Under the pieces are notes generated by a model. That model was not told the origin of the DNA and did no database searches. It saw only the letters and a list, made by a program, of their open reading frames with translations. From positions 124,001-188,000 of the forward strand of contig CAZGEG010000005.1 of the NCBI GenBank assembly GCA_964524835.1: 64,000 nt of DNA, read 5' to 3'. This stretch comes from JACRCG01 sp964524835 (GTDB lineage Bacteria > Desulfobacterota > Desulfuromonadia > Geobacterales > Pseudopelobacteraceae). The translations under genes were made by a program, and so were the position numbers. Positions 53,412-62,658 of this stretch are shown in pieces (positions within the stretch are counted from its first letter, which is position 1; each line of letters starts with the position of its first letter).

Positions 53412-54522
53412 CGGGCTTGTTCTCGAACCCTTCCCAGGAAGCATCCGACGTTGAGGAAATGCCGGAAATTTTGAGGGCAAAATCGTCAGGGTTGGAACTT
53501 TGCCTGAGCGCCTCGTCATACGTTATCAGCTTGTTTGAGTAGAGCCTCATCAGAGACTGGTCAAAGCTCTGCATGCCGTAGGAGACAAAACCCTGGGCAA
53601 TGGCGTCATTCAACTGCTTGGTTTTATCCTTGTCATCGATGCATTCCCTGACACGAGCGGAAGCCAGCATGATTTCCACCGCCGGCACCCGTCCCTTGCC
53701 GTCGGACTTGGGCACCAGCCGCTGAGAAATAACCGCCTTGATGATGCTGGCAAGCTGGATCCGCACCTGCCGTTGATGATAGGGGGGGAACACGCCGATA
53801 ATTCGGTTGATGGTTTCGGCGGCGTCCATCGTGTGCAGGGTGGACATGACCAGATGGCCGGTTTCGGCCGCGGTCATCGCCGTTTCGATCGTTTCGTAAT
53901 CTCGCATCTCGCCGACCAGGATAACATCCGGATCCTGTCGGAGCGCGCCTTTGAGGGCGGCCGAGAAGGTGGGGGTGTCGGTGCCGACCTCGCGCTGGCT
54001 GATGATGCTCTTGTTGTCGCGATGCAGAAACTCGACCGGATCTTCGATGGTGATGATGTTGCAGGTTCGCTGGCTGTTGATGTTGTCAATCATGGCAGCA
54101 AGCGTGCTCGACTTGCCGGAGCCGGTCGTTCCGGTCACCAGGATCAGACCCCGCTCTTCCTTGCAGATTTTCTGCATGACCGGCGGCAGATTGAGCCCTT
54201 CCAGCGTAGGGATGATGAAAGCGATCGAGCGGAAAACCATCGCCACCGTGCCGCGCTGACGGTAGACGCTGACCCTGAAGCGCCCCAGTCCCGGCACGGC
54301 GTATGCCAGGTCGACCTCATAGTTTTCCTCGAACATGCGCCGCTGACGATCATTCATCATCGACTGGGCGGTCTCGGAAACAAAGTCGGGTGACAACCGC
54401 GGTGCATTGGGAATCGGGTGCAGCCGGCCATCAATCCTGACGATTGGCGGCAACCCGGTCTTGATGTGTATATCGGAACCCTTGGCCTTAAACGCAATGG
54501 TGAGTATTTCGTTCAGATCCAC
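53365..54522 (-). CDS. PilT-type twitching motility ATPase
   Basis: A 385-residue ATPase of the PilT family, which powers type IV pilus retraction. Walker A GTTGSGKSST, the Asp box (TIEDPVEFLH), Walker B-like ILVGEMRDYET and the His-box HLVMSTLHTMDA are intact. The C-terminal region diverges: where PilT proteins show AIRNLIRE, this one has RVRECIDDKDKT. It also carries a 40-residue Asp/Glu-rich tail. It is in the PilT class, but which PilT paralogue of the genome cannot be told. It lies 16 bases after recA. Confidence 0.93.
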   Translation of the reverse strand: MDLNEILTIAFKAKGSDIHIKTGLPPIVRIDGRLHPIPNAPRLSPDFVSETAQSMMNDRQRRMFEENYEVDLAYAVPGLGRFRVSVYRQRGTVAMVFRSIAFIIPTLEGLNLPPVMQKICKEERGLILVTGTTGSGKSSTLAAMIDNINSQRTCNIITIEDPVEFLHRDNKSIISQREVGTDTPTFSAALKGALRQDPDVILVGEMRDYETIETAMTAAETGHLVMSTLHTMDAAETINRIIGVFPPYHQRQVRIQLASIIKAVISQRLVPKSDGKGRVPAVEIMLASARVRECIDDKDKTKQLNDAIAQGFVSYGMQSFDQSLMRLYSNKLITYDEALRQSSNPDDFALKISGISSTSDASWEGFENKPDDAAAEPDKLDIEKY

Positions 54523-54538
54523 AGCCTACCTCCGCAGC

Positions 54539-55594
54539 TTATGCAGACTTATCTGCCTTATCCTGCTTGCCCGCTTTGTCAGGAGCCGGTACCGGCTTGA
54601 GCAGATCCATCAGCCTTGCCTCGATTTCCGCGAGAGTTTCAGGATGTTCGGTCAACCAGCCCCGTGAATTTTCCCGCCCCTGGCCGATCCTCTCCTTGCC
54701 GTAGGAGTACCATGCGCCGCTCTTTTCGATGATGTTTTTATCTACCGCCAGGTCGAGCACGTCACCGGTACGCGAGATGCCTTCGCCGTAGAGGATGTCG
54801 AATTCAACCTCTTTGAACGGTGGAGCGACCTTGTTTTTGACGACCTTGACCCGGGTGCGGGAACCGATGATCTGGTCGCCCTGCTTCAGTGTGGCGATCT
54901 TGCGGATGTCCATGCGTACCGAAGCGTAAAATTTAAGCGCGTTGCCGCCGGTGGTCGTCTCGGGGTTGCCGAACATCACGCCGATTTTCATGCGGATCTG
55001 GTTGATGAAGATCACGCAGCAGTTCGACTTGCTGATGATGCCGGTCAGCTTGCGCAGCGCCTGGGACATCAGGCGTGCTTGCAGCCCCATGTGGGAATCA
55101 CCCATATCGCCTTCGATCTCGGCCTTGGGCACCAGGGCGGCCACCGAGTCTACGACCAGCACGTCGATTGCGCCGCTCCTTACCAGGGTCTCGGCTATTT
55201 CCAGCGCCTGTTCTCCGGTGTCCGGCTGAGAAACCAGCAGGTCGTCGGTTTTTACACCCAGTTTGCGGGCGTAACCGATATCGAGCGCATGCTCGGCATC
55301 GACAAAGGCGGCTATACCCCCGGTTTTCTGAGCCTCTGCGATAATGTGCAGCGCCAGCGTGGTCTTCCCCGATGACTCGGGACCGTATATCTCGATCACC
55401 CTGCCGCGCGGAACACCGCCGACTCCCAGAGCCATGTCGAGAGAAATGGAACCGGTGGAAATAGCCTCCACCCCCGGAAGAGCCTCGTCATTGCCGAGCC
55501 GCATAATGGCGCCCTTGCCGAATTGTTTTTCAATCTGACTCAGGGCCAGATCAATCGCCTTGTTTTTCTCACTCGCGTTGTTTTTTTCAGCCAT
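54539..55594 (-). CDS. recA: Recombinase A
   Basis: A 351-residue RecA, the strand-exchange and SOS-inducing recombinase. Walker A GPESSGKTTLALH, the L1 region (DMGDSHMGLQARLMSQALRKLT) and the L2 region (FGNPETTTGGNALKFYASVRMD) are complete, as is the Walker B-like LVVDSVAALVP. The C-terminus is Lys/Asp-rich. AGGAG precedes ATG 55594. It is the first gene of the recA-pilT-recX-alaS run and has a promoter overlapped by a dyad upstream. Confidence 0.98.
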   Translation of the reverse strand: MAEKNNASEKNKAIDLALSQIEKQFGKGAIMRLGNDEALPGVEAISTGSISLDMALGVGGVPRGRVIEIYGPESSGKTTLALHIIAEAQKTGGIAAFVDAEHALDIGYARKLGVKTDDLLVSQPDTGEQALEIAETLVRSGAIDVLVVDSVAALVPKAEIEGDMGDSHMGLQARLMSQALRKLTGIISKSNCCVIFINQIRMKIGVMFGNPETTTGGNALKFYASVRMDIRKIATLKQGDQIIGSRTRVKVVKNKVAPPFKEVEFDILYGEGISRTGDVLDLAVDKNIIEKSGAWYSYGKERIGQGRENSRGWLTEHPETLAEIEARLMDLLKPVPAPDKAGKQDKADKSA

Positions 55595-55643
55595 TAGGGG
55601 GTATCTCCTGAATTGAATAGGGTGTGGGAATTAAAGGGGTAGA

Positions 55644-55690
55644 AATTAACATATCCGGCAGATGTATCGCAAGGTTTTATCTGACCTTGC
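55644..55690 (-). promoter_or_regulatory. recA promoter with overlapping dyad
   Basis: On the minus strand: -35 TTGCGA (55672-55667), a 17-base spacer and -10 TTAATT (55649-55644). A dyad GCAAGGT-N8-ACCTTGC (55669-55690) overlaps the -35 box, where an SOS repressor site would be expected. It does not match the CTGT-type E. coli LexA box, and fits the reported Geobacter LexA spacing poorly. Confidence 0.5.
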
Positions 55691-55843
55691 CGTCGCGAAT
55701 CACAGATGTGGATGAATCATGTTCACGCGGGATGCCGAACCGCCTTTTTTTAATTAAAATCACAAACAAATCATGTTATAGTTTTCAAAATTGTTGTGTT
55801 AGAATGAGCGAGGCCATAGTTATTTGACTTCCGAGGTGAAGCC

Positions 55844-57022
55844 ATGAATTTCCTGCTGGAACAGTATCGGCGTCTGAATATCCGTACCCGCATATTTTTT
55901 CTCTGCGTCTGCTACAGCGCCTGCATAGTCTTTGCGGTTGTTGCGGCGCGCATGTTTTCGCAGACTATTTCCATTATGTCTACCGCGGTATTCGTGCTGC
56001 TCGGGGCTTTTTTCAGCGGCCTGCTCTTCTGGTCAATCAACGATGCCCTGAACAGGGTCACAGGTTACCTGACCCATATGACTGAAGGCAATTTGACACA
56101 GGATATTGTTGCCAAACGCAACAATGAAATCAGCAGCATCATCCGCTCTATCGCCACTCTTCAGGCGACAATGCGTGAAATCATCGGCCGGATTTCCCAG
56201 ACATCGCAGCAGATGATCACGGCATCGGGTAAACTCCAATCAAATGCCGGCCAGATCGCCGCCGGAACCGAGGAGGTCGCGCGCCAGACCAACTCGGTAG
56301 CCGTAGCGAGCGAGGAGATGGCCGCCACGTCAAATGATATCGCCCATAACTGCCTGAGCGCCGCCGAAAACTCGACCCGCGCCAGCGAAACCGCACGTTC
56401 GGGAGCAGAGACCGTGAAATGCGCGACGAACGGCATGGAACGCATTGCCTCCAGGGTAAAGGAGACGGCGAAAACAGTCGTAGAACTGGGCGCCCGCTCC
56501 GACCAGATCGGCCAGATCATCGGCACCATCGAGGACATTGCCGACCAGACCAACCTGCTGGCGCTCAACGCAGCCATCGAAGCGGCCCGGGCTGGCGAGC
56601 AGGGGCGAGGCTTCGCGGTCGTTGCCGACGAAGTGCGGGCTCTTGCTGAACGCACTACCCGCGCTACCCGTGAAATCAGCGAGATGATCAAAGCCATACA
56701 GAAGGAAACAAAGGGGGCGGTGGCGGCTATTGAAGAGGGTGTGGCAGAAGTGGAGAAGGGAACCGGATATTCCGTCAGCTCCGGACAGGCACTGGAGCAG
56801 ATACTCTCCCAGATAAACGACGTCACGATGCAGGTCAATCAGATTGCCACCGCCGCCGAAGAGCAGACGGCAACCACCGGGGAGATTACCACCAACATCC
56901 AGAAGATCACAAAAGTGGTGCAGCAGACCGCCGGCGGGGCTTCAGAAACCGCAGCTGCATCCTCGGAGCTGTCACGGGTGGCCGAGGAACTGCAGCGGCT
57001 GGTAGGAACTTTCAAACTTTAA
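55844..57022 (+). CDS. Methyl-accepting chemotaxis protein without large sensor domain
   Basis: A 392-residue chemoreceptor. Two hydrophobic segments (about residues 17-38 and 44-66) are joined by a few residues, so no periplasmic ligand domain exists. A HAMP-like region (about 70-120) and the signalling domain follow. The hairpin tip sequence (DIADQTNLLALNAAIEAARAGEQGRGFAVVADEVR region) is canonical. No C-terminal CheR/CheB pentapeptide is seen. It may sense membrane state or an intracellular cue. Its stop lies 5 bases from the convergent mutM stop, and it has its own ribosome site (GAGGTGAAGCC). Confidence 0.93.
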   Translation: MNFLLEQYRRLNIRTRIFFLCVCYSACIVFAVVAARMFSQTISIMSTAVFVLLGAFFSGLLFWSINDALNRVTGYLTHMTEGNLTQDIVAKRNNEISSIIRSIATLQATMREIIGRISQTSQQMITASGKLQSNAGQIAAGTEEVARQTNSVAVASEEMAATSNDIAHNCLSAAENSTRASETARSGAETVKCATNGMERIASRVKETAKTVVELGARSDQIGQIIGTIEDIADQTNLLALNAAIEAARAGEQGRGFAVVADEVRALAERTTRATREISEMIKAIQKETKGAVAAIEEGVAEVEKGTGYSVSSGQALEQILSQINDVTMQVNQIATAAEEQTATTGEITTNIQKITKVVQQTAGGASETAAASSELSRVAEELQRLVGTFKL

Positions 57023-57027
57023 CAGCT

Positions 57028-57831
57028 TTATCCCTGGCACCGGCGGCAGAAAACCGTACTCCGCCCCCCGAGCCTGATCTCGTCGAGCGGCTCACCGCAG
57101 CTTCGGCACGGCTCTCCCCCCCGTCCATAGACCTGAAACTCCTGGGGATAATAGACCACCGTTTCCTCTGCCACCCGGCAGGCATCCCCCTCTCCGATCG
57201 ATTTTTCCAGCACCTCACGGATAACCGCCGCCAGCCTTGCGCATTCCTGAAGCGTCAGAGTCCCTGCGGCACGGTCCGGACGGATGCAGGCCCGGAACAG
57301 CGCCTCGTTGGCGTAGATGTTCCCGACCCCGGCGACGACCGCGCTGTTCATGATCAACAGTTTAATCGCGACTTTCCGCCCCCTGCTCGCACCGAAGAGG
57401 TATCTGCCGTCGAAAGCCCCGGTCAGCGGCTCCGGGCCGATCCCGGCCAGGAGCGGGTGCAGCAGCGGGTCGCCGAGAATCCAGGCAACAGTGCCGAATT
57501 TGCGCGGGTCGTGAAAACGAAGGAGCAGGCCGCCGTCAAATACAAAGTCCAGATGATCGTGTTTTCCGGGCGGAGGTGACCCCCGGAGAAGCCGCAGGAA
57601 GCCGGTCATCCCCAGATGCACGAGCAGCCGGCCGATCCCGCAGTCGAACAGCAGGTACTTCCCCCGCCGGTCAATGCCACGCAGCTCCAGCCCCGGCAGA
57701 ATATTTGTGAGTTCCTCCGGCAGCGGAAGCCGGAGCTTGCCGGCGCGCAGCACGACCTCTTTGAATCTATGCCCCACCAGTTCCCGTTCCAGCCGGCGGC
57801 GGGTTACTTCCACTTCCGGGAGCTCCGGCAC
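57028..57831 (-). CDS. mutM: Formamidopyrimidine-DNA glycosylase
   Basis: A 267-residue Fpg enzyme that excises 8-oxoguanine and formamidopyrimidines. Pro2-Glu3 (MPELPEVE) are the catalytic residues. VGNIYANEALF and GCRPDRAAG-like segments are family marks, and the C-terminal zinc finger has CRSCGEP and CRRC. Predicted cytoplasmic. It is the last gene of the larB-larC-cinA-mutM run. Confidence 0.96.
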   Translation of the reverse strand: MPELPEVEVTRRRLERELVGHRFKEVVLRAGKLRLPLPEELTNILPGLELRGIDRRGKYLLFDCGIGRLLVHLGMTGFLRLLRGSPPPGKHDHLDFVFDGGLLLRFHDPRKFGTVAWILGDPLLHPLLAGIGPEPLTGAFDGRYLFGASRGRKVAIKLLIMNSAVVAGVGNIYANEALFRACIRPDRAAGTLTLQECARLAAVIREVLEKSIGEGDACRVAEETVVYYPQEFQVYGRGGEPCRSCGEPLDEIRLGGRSTVFCRRCQG

Positions 57832-57862
57832 TCAATCCTCCTGTTGCTGATATTGCAACGGC

Positions 57863-59110
57863 TTATTCCCTCTTCAGCAGATACCGCCGCAGCCAGTCAA
57901 GCGCCGTCCACGTGGTCAGGGTGCGGATCTCGTCCCGGTTTCCGCTGAACCGAAGACGTTTTGTCCAGCAGCCGTCGGCGGCGGCCAGCGAGATGAATAC
58001 AGTGCCGACCGGTTTGTCGTCGCTGCCGCCATCCGGACCGGCAACCCCGGTGGTCGCCAATCCCAGGTCACTGCCGGAGGCCAGCCGGACACCCTTGGCC
58101 ATCGCCGATGCACATTCGGAACTGACAGCGCCGGAGCTGTTCAGCAGTTCGGCCGGAACGCCCAGCAGCCTTGTTTTCGCAGCATTCGAGTAGGTCACCA
58201 CACCTTCGCAGAAATAGCGGGAGCTGCCGGGTATATCGGTAATCCGCTTGGCGATCAGACCGCCGCTACACGATTCGGCCAGGGAAAGCGTCAAATCCCG
58301 ATCTCTAAAAAGTTCCGCCACAGCATCATCCATGCTGACTTCATCCGAGGAGAAACAGTACTCTTTCAAACGCTCCCGCACGGCTCGAACTGCCGGATCA
58401 AGAATTCCGGTGACCGCATCAAGGCTGTCCGCTTCACCACAAAGTGTCACCTTCATCCAGGGGAAGGTGACACATATGCCGAGAGTGAGCCCCCGTTCAG
58501 GCATGGCGATTCCCGCCAGCAATTCATCAACCTCCGCCTCGCACGGTCCGAACAGGTTCAGGCTGACGGTGCGGATGACCCGCTTGCGAGGCACCCGTTC
58601 CAGTATGAAGGGGAGAACGGTGTCACGAAGCATGGCGACCATCTCCGACGGGACACCCGGCAGGAAAAACATGAAACAGCCGTTGTGCATCAGATGGAAA
58701 CCGCACGCGGTGCCGTTGGGGTTGGGGATCAGCGCTGACTTGGTCGGAATCATCGCCTGCTTGTCACTTAAGGGGCAGACTATCAGGTTTTCCAGTCTGC
58801 CGGACATGCGGCGAACATGAGCGCGGGCTTCTTCATGGATGACCAGGCGCCGGCCGGTGGCCCGCGACGCAGCCCGAGATGTCAGATCATCTGCGGTCGG
58901 CCCGAGCCCACCGGTAACGATGACCGCATCGCTGACCCGCCCGAGATCGCCCAGCGCCCCGATGATATCCGGTTCATTATCACCGACAGTAAGGTGCCGT
59001 TGAATGCGCAATCCTTCCGCAAACAGAAGGGAAGCGATCGTGCCGGCATTCGTGTCGGTCAGCTGGCCGCAGATCAGTTCATCGCCGATACTCAACGTTG
59101 AAATCTTCAT
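57863..59110 (-). CDS. cinA: CinA-family protein (nicotinamide nucleotide amidohydrolase)
   Basis: A 415-residue protein with an N-terminal MoCF-like domain (GDELICGQLTDTNA, VTGGLGPTADD) and a C-terminal deamidase domain (LAESCSGGLIAKRITDIPGSS, GVAGPDGG). The enzyme recycles NMN to nicotinic acid mononucleotide in the pyridine cycle. Competence- or damage-inducible expression is historical and not shown here. Predicted cytoplasmic. Its start overlaps the larC stop by 4 bases and it precedes mutM by 31 bases. Confidence 0.94.
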   Translation of the reverse strand: MKISTLSIGDELICGQLTDTNAGTIASLLFAEGLRIQRHLTVGDNEPDIIGALGDLGRVSDAVIVTGGLGPTADDLTSRAASRATGRRLVIHEEARAHVRRMSGRLENLIVCPLSDKQAMIPTKSALIPNPNGTACGFHLMHNGCFMFFLPGVPSEMVAMLRDTVLPFILERVPRKRVIRTVSLNLFGPCEAEVDELLAGIAMPERGLTLGICVTFPWMKVTLCGEADSLDAVTGILDPAVRAVRERLKEYCFSSDEVSMDDAVAELFRDRDLTLSLAESCSGGLIAKRITDIPGSSRYFCEGVVTYSNAAKTRLLGVPAELLNSSGAVSSECASAMAKGVRLASGSDLGLATTGVAGPDGGSDDKPVGTVFISLAAADGCWTKRLRFSGNRDEIRTLTTWTALDWLRRYLLKRE

Positions 59111-60288
59111 GATTCAGACACTCCTCTGCACAGCAGCCGCTCCATAACCTCCCGGCAGGGAAGTCCCGTTTCGCGGGCAATCCGGCGGCATTCTTCATAT
59201 TCGGGGAGTGCGCGCAGCACGATTCCGTTGCTGTCAATAACCTCTTTAAACCGAACCGGACCGAATTCGGTCGGCCGTTCGACGATCCGTCGCTGCAGAA
59301 TAATACGGTCGGCCCGGTAATGGCGCAGGCCGATGGCTGACGTTTCGGTCAGCAGCAGCTGCGACAGCCGGTCAAGATCACCAGGGCGGCAGAGAAACGA
59401 CACCATCACTCCGGGACGATTCTTCTTCATCTGGATCGGCGTAAAGAACACGTCCAGCGCTCCACCTTCAAAGAGCCGCTCCATGGCGTATCCGAGCTGT
59501 TCCGGCGTTGAGTCGTCGATATTGGTCTCGGCAACGATCACGTCATCGTCTTGGTCGTTTTTTGCAACACTAGTCCCCAGAAAAGCGCGCAGGATGTTGG
59601 GGCAATCGGCAAAATCCTTCCCGCCGGCGCCGCAACCCGTCTTCTCCAACAGCATGGCCGGCTGCTTCCCGCACCCGCCTGCCAGAGCCGCCACAATAGC
59701 AGCGCCGGTCGGCGTCACCCGCTCACCGGGGCCGCAGTCGCCATGCACCGCCAATCCTTTCAGAAGCACGGCCGTGGCCGGGGCCGGCACCGGCAGCCGC
59801 CCGTGTGCGGTCTCGACAAAACCGCTTCCGAGCGGCAGCGCCCCGGCATATAGCTTCTCGACACCCAGATATTCCAGGCAGATGGCGGTGCCGACGATAT
59901 CGATGATGGAGTCTATCGCCCCAACCTCGTGGAAATGGACATTTTCGACGGCGACACCATGCACCAGGGCCTCGGCCTCGGCCAGCCGCCGGAAGATCAG
60001 CTGCGCTGTTTTCTTGACCGTGTCGGACAACCCGCTGCCGGCAATCATGGTGTCAATACCGGCATAGTGCCGGTGAGTATGGTGGTCATGCACCACAACG
60101 TTAAATTTCAGGGCCGGCATCTGCTGCCGCTCGGTGCGGCTGGTTGAAAGTTCATAGGAGCCTGGCGGGAGCCCAAGTTTGTCCAGTTCGTCCCGCAGGT
60201 ACTGCAGCGGTACCCCCAGATCGAGCAGCGCACCAACCGTCATGTCGCCGGAAATCCCGGCGTAGCAATCAAGATAGACGACGTTCAT
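59107..60288 (-). CDS. larC: LarC-like nickel-pincer cofactor protein
   Basis: A 393-residue LarC, which inserts nickel into the pyridinium bis-thiocarboxylate pincer cofactor (first known in lactate racemase). The N-terminal DCYAGISGDMTVGALLDLG and EVGAIDSIIDIVGTAICLEY are family marks. The His-rich stretch HDHHTHRHYAG is a probable metal-binding site. It is one continuous frame, with no programmed frameshift of the kind reported in Lactobacillus. It follows larB by 6 bases. Confidence 0.94.
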   Translation of the reverse strand: MNVVYLDCYAGISGDMTVGALLDLGVPLQYLRDELDKLGLPPGSYELSTSRTERQQMPALKFNVVVHDHHTHRHYAGIDTMIAGSGLSDTVKKTAQLIFRRLAEAEALVHGVAVENVHFHEVGAIDSIIDIVGTAICLEYLGVEKLYAGALPLGSGFVETAHGRLPVPAPATAVLLKGLAVHGDCGPGERVTPTGAAIVAALAGGCGKQPAMLLEKTGCGAGGKDFADCPNILRAFLGTSVAKNDQDDDVIVAETNIDDSTPEQLGYAMERLFEGGALDVFFTPIQMKKNRPGVMVSFLCRPGDLDRLSQLLLTETSAIGLRHYRADRIILQRRIVERPTEFGPVRFKEVIDSNGIVLRALPEYEECRRIARETGLPCREVMERLLCRGVSES

Positions 60289-60294
60289 ATCGGA

Positions 60295-61044
60295 TCACAG
60301 CCGATTCATCAGGCTCGCCGCGCAGGCGGCGCCGAAACCGTTGTCGATGTTGACTACCGTCACCCCGGAGGCGCAGGAGTTGAGCATCCCGAGCAGCGCC
60401 GCGATGCCGCCGAAAGAGGCGCCATAGCCGACCGAGGTCGGCACGGCGATTACCGGCTTGTCTACGAGCCCTCCGACTACCGAAGGGAGCGCACCTTCCA
60501 TGCCGGCCACCACGATGATGACAGCGGCTGCGGCAAGCTGTTCACGTCGGGCCAGCAGCCGGTGAATGCCGGCCACGCCGACGTCATAGACATGCTCTAC
60601 CCGGTTTCCCAGAAAACCGGCGGTTACGAGTGCCTCAGCCGCGACCGGGATGTCGGACGTCCCGGCAGAAACGACCAGGATCACTCCCTTGCCCCGCTGC
60701 TCAGGCGGCTGATGTTCAAGGGTCAAACAGCGGGCTTCGGCATGATAGCAAGCGGCCGGGAAGTAATTTAGAACCATCTCGGCCCTCTCCTTGGCAAGAC
60801 GGGAAACCAGAATATTACTCCCCTTGTCGGTCATAACGGTCATTATCGCCCTGATCTGTTCCACCGTTTTTCCTTCACCGAAGATCATTTCCGGCATCCC
60901 CTGGCGCAGATGGCGGTGATGGTCGACCTGGGCGCAGCCGATATCCTCAAATGGGAGTTGGCGCAACTGCAGCAAGGCATCGTCTATGGAGAGCCCCCCT
61001 TGCCGGACCGAATTGAGCATCGTTTTGAGATTTTCCTGATTCAT
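60295..61044 (-). CDS. larB: LarB-like pincer cofactor carboxylase
   Basis: A 249-residue AIR-carboxylase-like protein of the LarB family, which carboxylates and hydrolyses nicotinate adenine dinucleotide in pincer cofactor synthesis. Family segments VVSAGTSDIPVAAEA, VVAGMEGALPSVVGG and VPTSVGYGASFGG are intact. The N-terminal helical part (about 1-80) is typical of LarB. It starts the larB-larC-cinA-mutM run and has a candidate extended -10 promoter 36 bases upstream. larE and larA are not in the window. Confidence 0.94.
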   Translation of the reverse strand: MNQENLKTMLNSVRQGGLSIDDALLQLRQLPFEDIGCAQVDHHRHLRQGMPEMIFGEGKTVEQIRAIMTVMTDKGSNILVSRLAKERAEMVLNYFPAACYHAEARCLTLEHQPPEQRGKGVILVVSAGTSDIPVAAEALVTAGFLGNRVEHVYDVGVAGIHRLLARREQLAAAAVIIVVAGMEGALPSVVGGLVDKPVIAVPTSVGYGASFGGIAALLGMLNSCASGVTVVNIDNGFGAACAASLMNRL

Positions 61045-61079
61045 GAACGCGTCCCTGCTGCATCGAATTTACTGGTGCC

Positions 61080-61088
61080 GTTATACCA
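61080..61088 (-). promoter_or_regulatory. Extended -10 promoter for larB
   Basis: TGGTATAAC on the minus strand fits a TGn-extended -10 (TATAAC), about 35 bases before larB. No clear -35 is seen. Confidence 0.4.
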
Positions 61089-61221
61089 TGCCTGCGACAG
61101 TTTTCCATGCAAAACCCTCCCGGTCGTCGATTTTACATCATCAAAAAAAAGTTCACCGGTTTACTTTTTCCAGGCAACTATGCTACAAGTTTTGAATACT
61201 TAATCCCTGCGAGGTCGAAAA

Positions 61222-62505
61222 ATGGGTAAAACAACAGCAGAAAAAATATTTGACGCTCATCTGGTAAACGAGCCGTTTCCCGGCACCAAGGTACTTCGCC
61301 TGGATGCGGTGCTTTGTCATGAAATCACCACGCCGATCGCCATTGACGACCTGATCAGGCGCGGCAAGGATCGCGTTTTCGATCCGACGAAGATCAAGGC
61401 GGTCATCGACCATGTCACCCCCAGCAAGGACACCAAGACCGCCACGCAGGCCAAGATCCTGCGTGACTGGGCGCGCCGCCACGCGATCAAGGACTTTTTC
61501 GACGTCGGTGCCAACGGCGTCTGCCACGCCCTCTTTCCGGAACGCGGCTTCATCCGCCCCGGCTACACGGTCATCATGGGCGACTCCCACACCTGCACCC
61601 ACGGCGCCTTCGGCGCTTTTGCCGCCGGCATCGGCACGACCGACCTGGAGGTCGGCATCCTGAAAGGGGTCTGTGCCTTCCGCCAGCCCAAAACGATCAA
61701 ATTCAACGTCAACGGCACACTTCCTAAGGGGGTATTCGCGAAGGATGTCATTTTGCACATCATCGGCAGGATCGGCGTCAACGGCGCCACCGACCGGGTG
61801 ATGGAGTTCCACGGCCCCACAATCGATACAATGACGATGGAATCGCGCATGACGCTTTGCAACATGGCCATCGAAGCGGGCGGCACCTCCGGCATCTGCC
61901 AGCCGGACATGACGACCGTCGACTACCTCTGGCCCTTTATCCAGGATGAGTTTGCCGGCAAGGAGGCCGCACTGGCCGATTACTCGCAATGGCGGGCCGA
62001 CGTGGACGCTGCATATGACCAGACGATCGATATCGATGTCAGCTCCCTGCAGCCGATGATTACCTTCGGCTACAAGCCGGACCAGGTCAAGAGCGTAACC
62101 GAAATGATCGGCACCCCGCTCGACCAGATTTACATCGGCTCCTGCACCAACGGCCGCATCGAAGACCTGCGCATCGCCGCACAGATCCTGAAGGGGCAAA
62201 GACTGGCACCGAACGTACGCGGCATCCTCTCTCCAGCTACGCCGAAAATCCAACAGCAGGCCATGCATGAAGGGCTGATTGACATCTTCATGGAGGCCGG
62301 CTTCTGCGTGACGAACCCGACCTGCGGCGCTTGTCTGGGCATGAGCAACGGCGTGCTGGCGGAGGGTGAAGTCTGCGCATCGACTACAAACCGCAATTTC
62401 ATGGGGCGGATGGGCAAAGGGGGGATGGTGCACCTGATGTCGCCGGCCACGGCAGCAGCCAGTGCGATAGAAGGGAAGATCGCCGACCCGCGCAAGTATT
62501 TATAA
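61222..62505 (+). CDS. leuC: 3-Isopropylmalate dehydratase, large subunit
   Basis: A 427-residue aconitase-family subunit converting 2- to 3-isopropylmalate in leucine synthesis. Cluster ligands lie in GSCTNGR and TCGACLG; HGAFGAFAAGIG and the PDMTTVDYLW segment match the shorter LeuC type (about 420 residues), related to homoaconitase. ATG 61222 follows GCGAGG. It is divergent from larB and 153 bases before leuD. Confidence 0.96.
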   Translation: MGKTTAEKIFDAHLVNEPFPGTKVLRLDAVLCHEITTPIAIDDLIRRGKDRVFDPTKIKAVIDHVTPSKDTKTATQAKILRDWARRHAIKDFFDVGANGVCHALFPERGFIRPGYTVIMGDSHTCTHGAFGAFAAGIGTTDLEVGILKGVCAFRQPKTIKFNVNGTLPKGVFAKDVILHIIGRIGVNGATDRVMEFHGPTIDTMTMESRMTLCNMAIEAGGTSGICQPDMTTVDYLWPFIQDEFAGKEAALADYSQWRADVDAAYDQTIDIDVSSLQPMITFGYKPDQVKSVTEMIGTPLDQIYIGSCTNGRIEDLRIAAQILKGQRLAPNVRGILSPATPKIQQQAMHEGLIDIFMEAGFCVTNPTCGACLGMSNGVLAEGEVCASTTNRNFMGRMGKGGMVHLMSPATAAASAIEGKIADPRKYL

Positions 62506-62514
62506 CCACACTCG

Positions 62515-62622
62515 CCACGAAGGCACGAAGGACACGAAGAAACCGACTTAAAAGACTATTACCTGAACAAGCACTTTGTTTATCTTATTTCCTTCTTCGT
62601 GCTCTTCGTGTCTTCGTGGTGG
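62515..62622. repeat. Inverted repeat flanking the leuC-leuD gap
   Basis: A 27-base arm beginning CCACGAAGGCACGAAGG (62515-62541) pairs with TTCTTCGTGCTCTTCGTG and the following bases (62593-62619), with three mismatches. The arms repeat an approximately 9-base CACGAAGGA unit. The pattern recalls the recX-alaS repeat. Confidence 0.65.
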
Positions 62623-62658
62623 ATTGAATTCAAAATTTTCTTTTCGAGGAGCAACTAT

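Noticed and set aside
61183..62433. 416-codon open frame on the minus strand opposite leuC
   Set aside because: leuC has all cluster ligands and a ribosome site; the opposite frame is an artefact of GC-rich codon use.
62511..62622. CRISPR-like repeats in the leuC-leuD gap
   Set aside because: The units are about 9 bases, in inverted arms with no spacers of regular length.
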